From the NCBI GenBank assembly GCA_016801845.1, contig CM028924.1, forward strand, positions 5,602,501-5,666,500: 64,000 bases of DNA, in the 5' to 3' direction. Shown piece by piece: positions 63,601 through 64,000 of the stretch (position 1 is its first letter; each line of letters opens with the position of its first letter). Under the pieces are notes generated by a model. That model saw only the letters and a program-made list of their open reading frames with translations, did no database searches and was not told the DNA's origin. The position numbers and the translations under genes are program-made. This DNA comes from Polydactylus sextarius (lineage: Eukaryota > Chordata > Actinopteri > Polynemidae).

Positions 63601-64000
63601 TAATGCTGGACTCACAGATGAACTTCACTTCTGTGATTGCAACTGGCTGCAACGATTATTATCACTTATTCATTATTATTTTATCATCAGTATTCAGCTT
63701 AGCTATTTGGAGGACGGTTTGAATAAATGAGGGAAGACAGGGTGATTCTTGAAGAAATACATTAGCTAGAAAAATTCCTCCCTTCCTCTCTCAAGCCAAT
63801 ATACAAGGTACAAGGACTGATTTTTCATGGCTGTTCCCCACAGAGACAGGAAGAATGAGTCTGTCTATGCTTCAGTGCATAAATCCATTAGTGTTCAAAG
63901 GGGCTTTCCTACTAGTGTTATAGACAGTATCACAATGTAACTTGATACAACATTGGACTATTTGTGAGATGACTGAAAACCTTTGTGATCCCACACTGAC
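57642..64000 (-). other. gosr1: Inferred gosr1 intron continuing past the right edge
   Basis: No exon of gosr1 or any other gene was recognised. The segment is called intronic because the gosr1 exon at 57612-57641 must be joined to upstream exons further right. It holds a (CAA)n tract near 57715-57731, (CA)n at 58420-58441, a degenerate LINE at 61.7-62.2 kb, two copies of a homeodomain-type 22-base motif (59688-59709 and 60450-60471) and a CCAAT/TATA-like pair near 63.5 kb. Confidence 0.65.
61740..62205 (-). mobile_element. Degenerate LINE reverse-transcriptase fragment with internal deletion
   Basis: On the minus strand from 62202 to 61985 a frame carries V-V-V-P-I-F-K-K-G-D-Q-R-V, then Y-R-G-I-T-L-L-S-L-P-G-K-V-Y and R-V-L-E-R-R-V. 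This is the conserved early reverse-transcriptase block of a common teleost LINE. Almost directly after it (61965-61870) the sequence jumps to the later block, R-I-S-T-S-K-S-E-A-M-V-L. The catalytic palm with the Y-x-D-D motif is therefore deleted. Stops and frame changes follow. It is a dead 5'- and internally truncated copy in the inferred gosr1 intron. Confidence 0.8.

Overview
The window looks like nuclear DNA from a ray-finned (teleost) fish. It is A/T-rich, packed with (CA)n and other microsatellites, has split vertebrate genes with GT..AG introns, and carries decayed copies of repeat families typical of teleosts (L2-type and other LINE 3' ends, a Tc1/mariner relic). The miR-22 copy has the fish miR-22a form. 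No bacterial-type genes, CRISPR arrays or tRNA genes were seen.

Layout. 1-10.67 kb: no recognisable protein gene, simple repeats only. 10.70-10.79 kb (+): a complete mir-22a hairpin just after a good splice acceptor, as expected for the terminal exon of a mir-22 host transcript. 11.5-27.0 kb: intergenic, with a compound GATA/GACA microsatellite that appears to split a relic of an immunoglobulin V-like exon, several other microsatellites and a LINE 3' tail. 27.02-30.57 kb (+): a complete six-exon aipl1 gene (330 aa), the FKBP-like/TPR co-chaperone of photoreceptor PDE6. Intron 2 holds a perfect NRL/MAF element flanked by three CRX/OTX-type sites, and the promoter region has a similar pairing. 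33.24-48.46 kb (+): a complete three-exon trarg1/tusc5 gene (183 aa, dispanin/CD225 family), with a 14-kb first intron full of transposon relics, a 14-nt last coding segment and a probable 2.4-kb 3' UTR. 53.93-57.64 kb (-): the last three coding exons of gosr1 (Golgi SNARE GS28), convergent with trarg1. The rest of gosr1 is not seen and should lie beyond the right edge, so 57.6-64 kb is probably gosr1 intron; it contains a degenerate LINE.

The genes are not a pathway: a microRNA, a retina co-chaperone, a vesicle-trafficking membrane protein linked to GLUT4 in mammals, and a general Golgi SNARE. What joins them is conserved synteny, since their human counterparts are all on chromosome 17. I did not find a wholly new system. 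The strongest new-looking observation is the NRL/CRX-type cluster in aipl1 intron 2, a candidate photoreceptor enhancer. Gene structures were built by eye from splice sites and remembered family similarity; no alignment or database search was run.
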